40,993 nucleotides of DNA from Clostridia bacterium (GTDB lineage Bacteria > Bacillota_A > Clostridia > Oscillospirales > Acutalibacteraceae): positions 1-40,993 of the forward strand of contig JAFQKE010000004.1 in the NCBI GenBank assembly GCA_017397065.1, in the 5' to 3' direction. Shown here one piece after another: positions 38,782-40,993 of this stretch (positions are counted from its first letter, which is position 1; each line of letters starts with the position of its first letter). The notes under the pieces were generated by a model. The model was not told where the DNA came from and searched no databases. It saw only the letters and a program-made list of their open reading frames with translations. Position numbers and translations under genes: made by a program.

Positions 38782-40713
38782 ATGTCAAAATATTTTTTAA
38801 ATGCAGATTTAAATAATCCTGTGCACAGCAACTTTGTCGGTAATGCGGCGGTATACCATGGATATGCCGGTATGTTTGATGAGGATGGCAGAATTTATAC
38901 CGAGGAGCAGTGCGAGCTGGAGGCCGATCGTGCCGCCGAGCTCGGTGTAAAAATTGCACGTACTATGTATAAACAGCGTTATGCCGAGTTTGATGAAAAA
39001 ACGGGCAAGTGGAATTTTGATACTCCGAATATGAACTGTTTTACCAAATGGTGTGAGCGGCTTAGCAAAAGAGGAATAGATGTTGCTATTCAGGCAGGTT
39101 GGAATAATCCGGGTTGCATAAACGGAACTTCGTGGAATTACCAGATACCCGATGGCGAAAATTTAGATTTTGAGGTTGCTCTGGAGGGATATGTAGAGTG
39201 GGTTATTCAGACTCTTAAATACCTTGTTTTTGAAAAGGGACTTACAAATATAAAATATCTTATAATGTTTACTGAGTCGCAAAATGGTGCAGGAATTCTT
39301 CCAAAGGGATATTCTCATTGCTACGATACTTGGTGTGATGCAGTTAAAGCTTTACATAACCGTTTGGTTAAAGAAAATATGCGTCATTTATTTAAAATGG
39401 TTGGCCCTAATGAGGGTTCTACCATAAGCTCGGTAATGCTAAAGGATGTTGCCGAAAGGGTCAAGGATTATATTGATATTTATTCCAGCCATAACTATCT
39501 CGGTAGCTGGGCAGACGAAAAATCAGGTCTTACAAAGGGCGAAACAGTATACGCACTTTCTAAAGCAGGCGGCAGAACACAGCAAAGTGTTGTTGTAGAG
39601 CCGAACACCGACTATGAGATGACAGTAACCCTCAAAGCCTTTGGTTCAAACAATAAATATGTAAGCGGTCACGTTCTTTTTGGTGCTTTTGAGGCTGAGA
39701 ATCCTGATGATTCTCACAACTTCATTACAGCCGGTGGCGAGCCCACAACAAGGCTTAATATGAATTCTACCAGAATGGTTGATGCTGCACATCTTACAAC
39801 AGATTGGCAGGATTTCACCCACACCTTTAACACAGGTGATGTAACCGAGATTTGTGTAGGTATTTTTGGCGATGTTAAGCAGGACGAAATGGGCGCCTAC
39901 TTAAAGAAAGTTTCTCTTACTAAAAAGGGCGAGAATAAAAATATGCTTAATAACGCAAATTTTGAAAATCCTAGTCTTTGCTACCGTGCCGATACACCTT
40001 TAGAGATTTCAAAGTGGGGTTGGCTTGAAAATTCAGCAGGGCTTGCTTCATCTAATGCCTATTATGATTGGCAACGTTGGGTGAAAACAGCTTTGCAGTA
40101 TGTTCCCGAGGGTAAAGAATATTGGTTTGATGAGTACAATATCAATGGCGAGGATTTTGATTGCCACCATAAGCCAATGTTCGGTACACGACTTGCAACC
40201 GCAATGCTTTCACTTATGACTTCGGGTGCACAGTCAAGTGTTATGTGGACTCTGTTTGACCAGCAGTGGCCAAATTCTCACTCCAATAACGGAGACGCCT
40301 TCCATGATGGTGACCATCGTTGGGGCGTAATGCCTACATTCTTCCGTTCCTTAAAGCCGTACCCTGCCTATTATGCCGCAGGTCTTATGTTCCGCTATAT
40401 GGGTGGCTGTGAGGGCACAAAGGTTTATGAGATTACAGACGGCGACCCCGTTTTCGGTGCAATTACCGTGTCTCCCGAGGGCAAGATTGGTATTGCCGTT
40501 ATAAACACCTTTAGCGTTGACAGAGAAATTGAGCTTAATTTAAATGGCTCATTAGGTTCGGTTAAGCTTCAAAAAAGGGTTTATAACCCTGCCACTATCG
40601 AGCCCGATGAGACCGCAAAACAGCTTTCTCCCGTTGGTGAGGTAACGGTGGATAATAAGCTTTCTGATATTATTCCCGAGCATAGCGTAGTGGTTTACAG
40701 TAATATAGATTAG
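38782..40713 (+). CDS. TIM-barrel glycosidase-like protein with inserted binding domain
   Basis: The 643-residue product looks like a clan-A glycoside hydrolase: barrel strands in the first 240 residues, a probable acid/base Glu165 (MFTESQNG), a strand-6 segment SSHNYLGSW and a probable nucleophile Glu451 (YWFDEYNING). Between the last two, about residues 250-415, lies a beta-rich domain (VEPNTDYEMTVTLKAFG) like carbohydrate-binding modules of the CBM4/CBM9 type. A C-terminal beta domain (about 560-643) closes the protein. There is no signal peptide. I cannot place it in a known GH family; GH39 or GH5 relatives are possible. ATG 38782 follows AAAGGA by eight bases. Confidence 0.75.
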   Translation: MSKYFLNADLNNPVHSNFVGNAAVYHGYAGMFDEDGRIYTEEQCELEADRAAELGVKIARTMYKQRYAEFDEKTGKWNFDTPNMNCFTKWCERLSKRGIDVAIQAGWNNPGCINGTSWNYQIPDGENLDFEVALEGYVEWVIQTLKYLVFEKGLTNIKYLIMFTESQNGAGILPKGYSHCYDTWCDAVKALHNRLVKENMRHLFKMVGPNEGSTISSVMLKDVAERVKDYIDIYSSHNYLGSWADEKSGLTKGETVYALSKAGGRTQQSVVVEPNTDYEMTVTLKAFGSNNKYVSGHVLFGAFEAENPDDSHNFITAGGEPTTRLNMNSTRMVDAAHLTTDWQDFTHTFNTGDVTEICVGIFGDVKQDEMGAYLKKVSLTKKGENKNMLNNANFENPSLCYRADTPLEISKWGWLENSAGLASSNAYYDWQRWVKTALQYVPEGKEYWFDEYNINGEDFDCHHKPMFGTRLATAMLSLMTSGAQSSVMWTLFDQQWPNSHSNNGDAFHDGDHRWGVMPTFFRSLKPYPAYYAAGLMFRYMGGCEGTKVYEITDGDPVFGAITVSPEGKIGIAVINTFSVDREIELNLNGSLGSVKLQKRVYNPATIEPDETAKQLSPVGEVTVDNKLSDIIPEHSVVVYSNID

Positions 40714-40741
40714 TTTTTAAGAATTTAAGTTAGGCAATATA

Positions 40742-40784
40742 AAAAGCTGAAAACGTATCGTAATGATATGTCTTCAGCTTTTTT
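40742..40784 (+). terminator. Long terminator hairpin
   Basis: An 18-position stem (40742-40759 with 40765-40782) with one A/C mismatch and one G-T pair, a 5-base loop and a T run. Confidence 0.85.
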
Positions 40785-40803
40785 ATTTATCCCTTTATAA
40801 AAC

Positions 40804-40835
40804 GTGACGGAGTCACTGATAGTAAGACGAAGTCT
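40804..40835. repeat. Two mini-hairpins with a repeated linker
   Basis: GTGAC-GGA-GTCAC (40804-40816) and AGAC-GAA-GTCT (40825-40835), each followed by TGATAGT. The style recalls the arrays at the left of the window, with a different linker. Confidence 0.45.
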
Positions 40836-40895
40836 CTGATAGTTTTAAACCGTAGCCAAAGCATTCAAACTCGAATCAGCCTTAAATGGCTATTT

Positions 40896-40993
40896 TTAGG
40901 CATCTTTAGGCTCATCAAATTTCATAGGCGGTAGCCTTATGAAATTCTCTTCACCAAAATCTACTTTAAAAATTGCACATTTAAGGTCGAAGA
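40896..40993 (-). CDS. Possible 3' end of a gene running off the right edge
   Basis: On the minus strand a frame enters from the edge, runs 31 codons without a stop and ends at TAA (40898-40896), with a C-terminus reading MKFDEPKDA. It overlaps a hairpin (ATTTCATA/TATGAAAT with GGC/GCC inside, 40918-40945). Too short to identify; it could be chance. Confidence 0.3.
   Translation of the reverse strand, partial: FDLKCAIFKVDFGEENFIRLPPMKFDEPKDA

Overview
The window reads as a low-GC, Gram-positive Clostridia chromosome, most likely an uncultured gut Oscillospiraceae-type anaerobe. The support is AGGAGG-type ribosome binding sites, sigma-A promoters of TTGACA/TATAAT type, AT-rich codon choice, short intergenic terminators and many saccharide-degradation genes. 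No rRNA, tRNA, CRISPR array or transposase gene is visible. Assignment below class level is inference.

Region by region. 1-2424: two small lipoproteins and a membrane/zinc-ribbon protein, each behind a near-identical extended -10 promoter. The first two are also preceded by arrays of tiny back-to-back hairpins. 2504-4888: an ArsB/NhaD-type permease, a radical SAM protein and a 57-residue protein. 4952-8458: a membrane-anchored thermolysin-like (M4) protease with an N-terminal zinc ribbon. 9006-13948: a four-gene ABC operon of the GldA/GldG type. 14013-15581: a multi-spanning glycosyltransferase-like protein. 15673-19661: a MarR regulator with a large palindrome in its leader, driving a heterodimeric multidrug-type ABC exporter. 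19710-22932: an AraC regulator divergent from a sugar-phosphate isomerase/epimerase interrupted by an in-frame TAG, followed by a Gfo/Idh/MocA oxidoreductase. 22995-27813: two small divergent genes (one an XRE regulator), prfC, an unknown gene, a cell-wall M14 peptidase with PG-binding and LysM domains, and a helical protein whose ribosome binding site lies inside a hairpin.

27814-29057 is the densest non-coding stretch. It holds two diverged copies of a structured RNA, each with its own promoter and an identical terminator. A fragment of a beta-propeller gene lies between them. A small Cys-rich gene and a 335-bp element with 27-bp inverted ends follow.

29058-40713 is a saccharide-utilisation region. 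A leftward operon encodes a GH2 enzyme with a uronate-recognition NxK motif, tagaturonate reductase (uxaB), altronate dehydratase (uxaA) and a beta-propeller protein; together these would release a uronic acid from a glycoside and send it towards 2-keto-3-deoxygluconate. A rightward set encodes a C39-like protein, a GH2 beta-mannosidase, a HAD phosphatase/mutase and a TIM-barrel glycosidase-like protein with a probable carbohydrate-binding domain inserted between strands 6 and 7.

The strongest candidates for something undescribed are the twin RNAs at 27884-28322, the mini-hairpin arrays near 178-349 and 971-1071, and the inserted-domain glycosidase at 38782-40713. All calls come from reading the sequence by eye; no database search or folding program was run.
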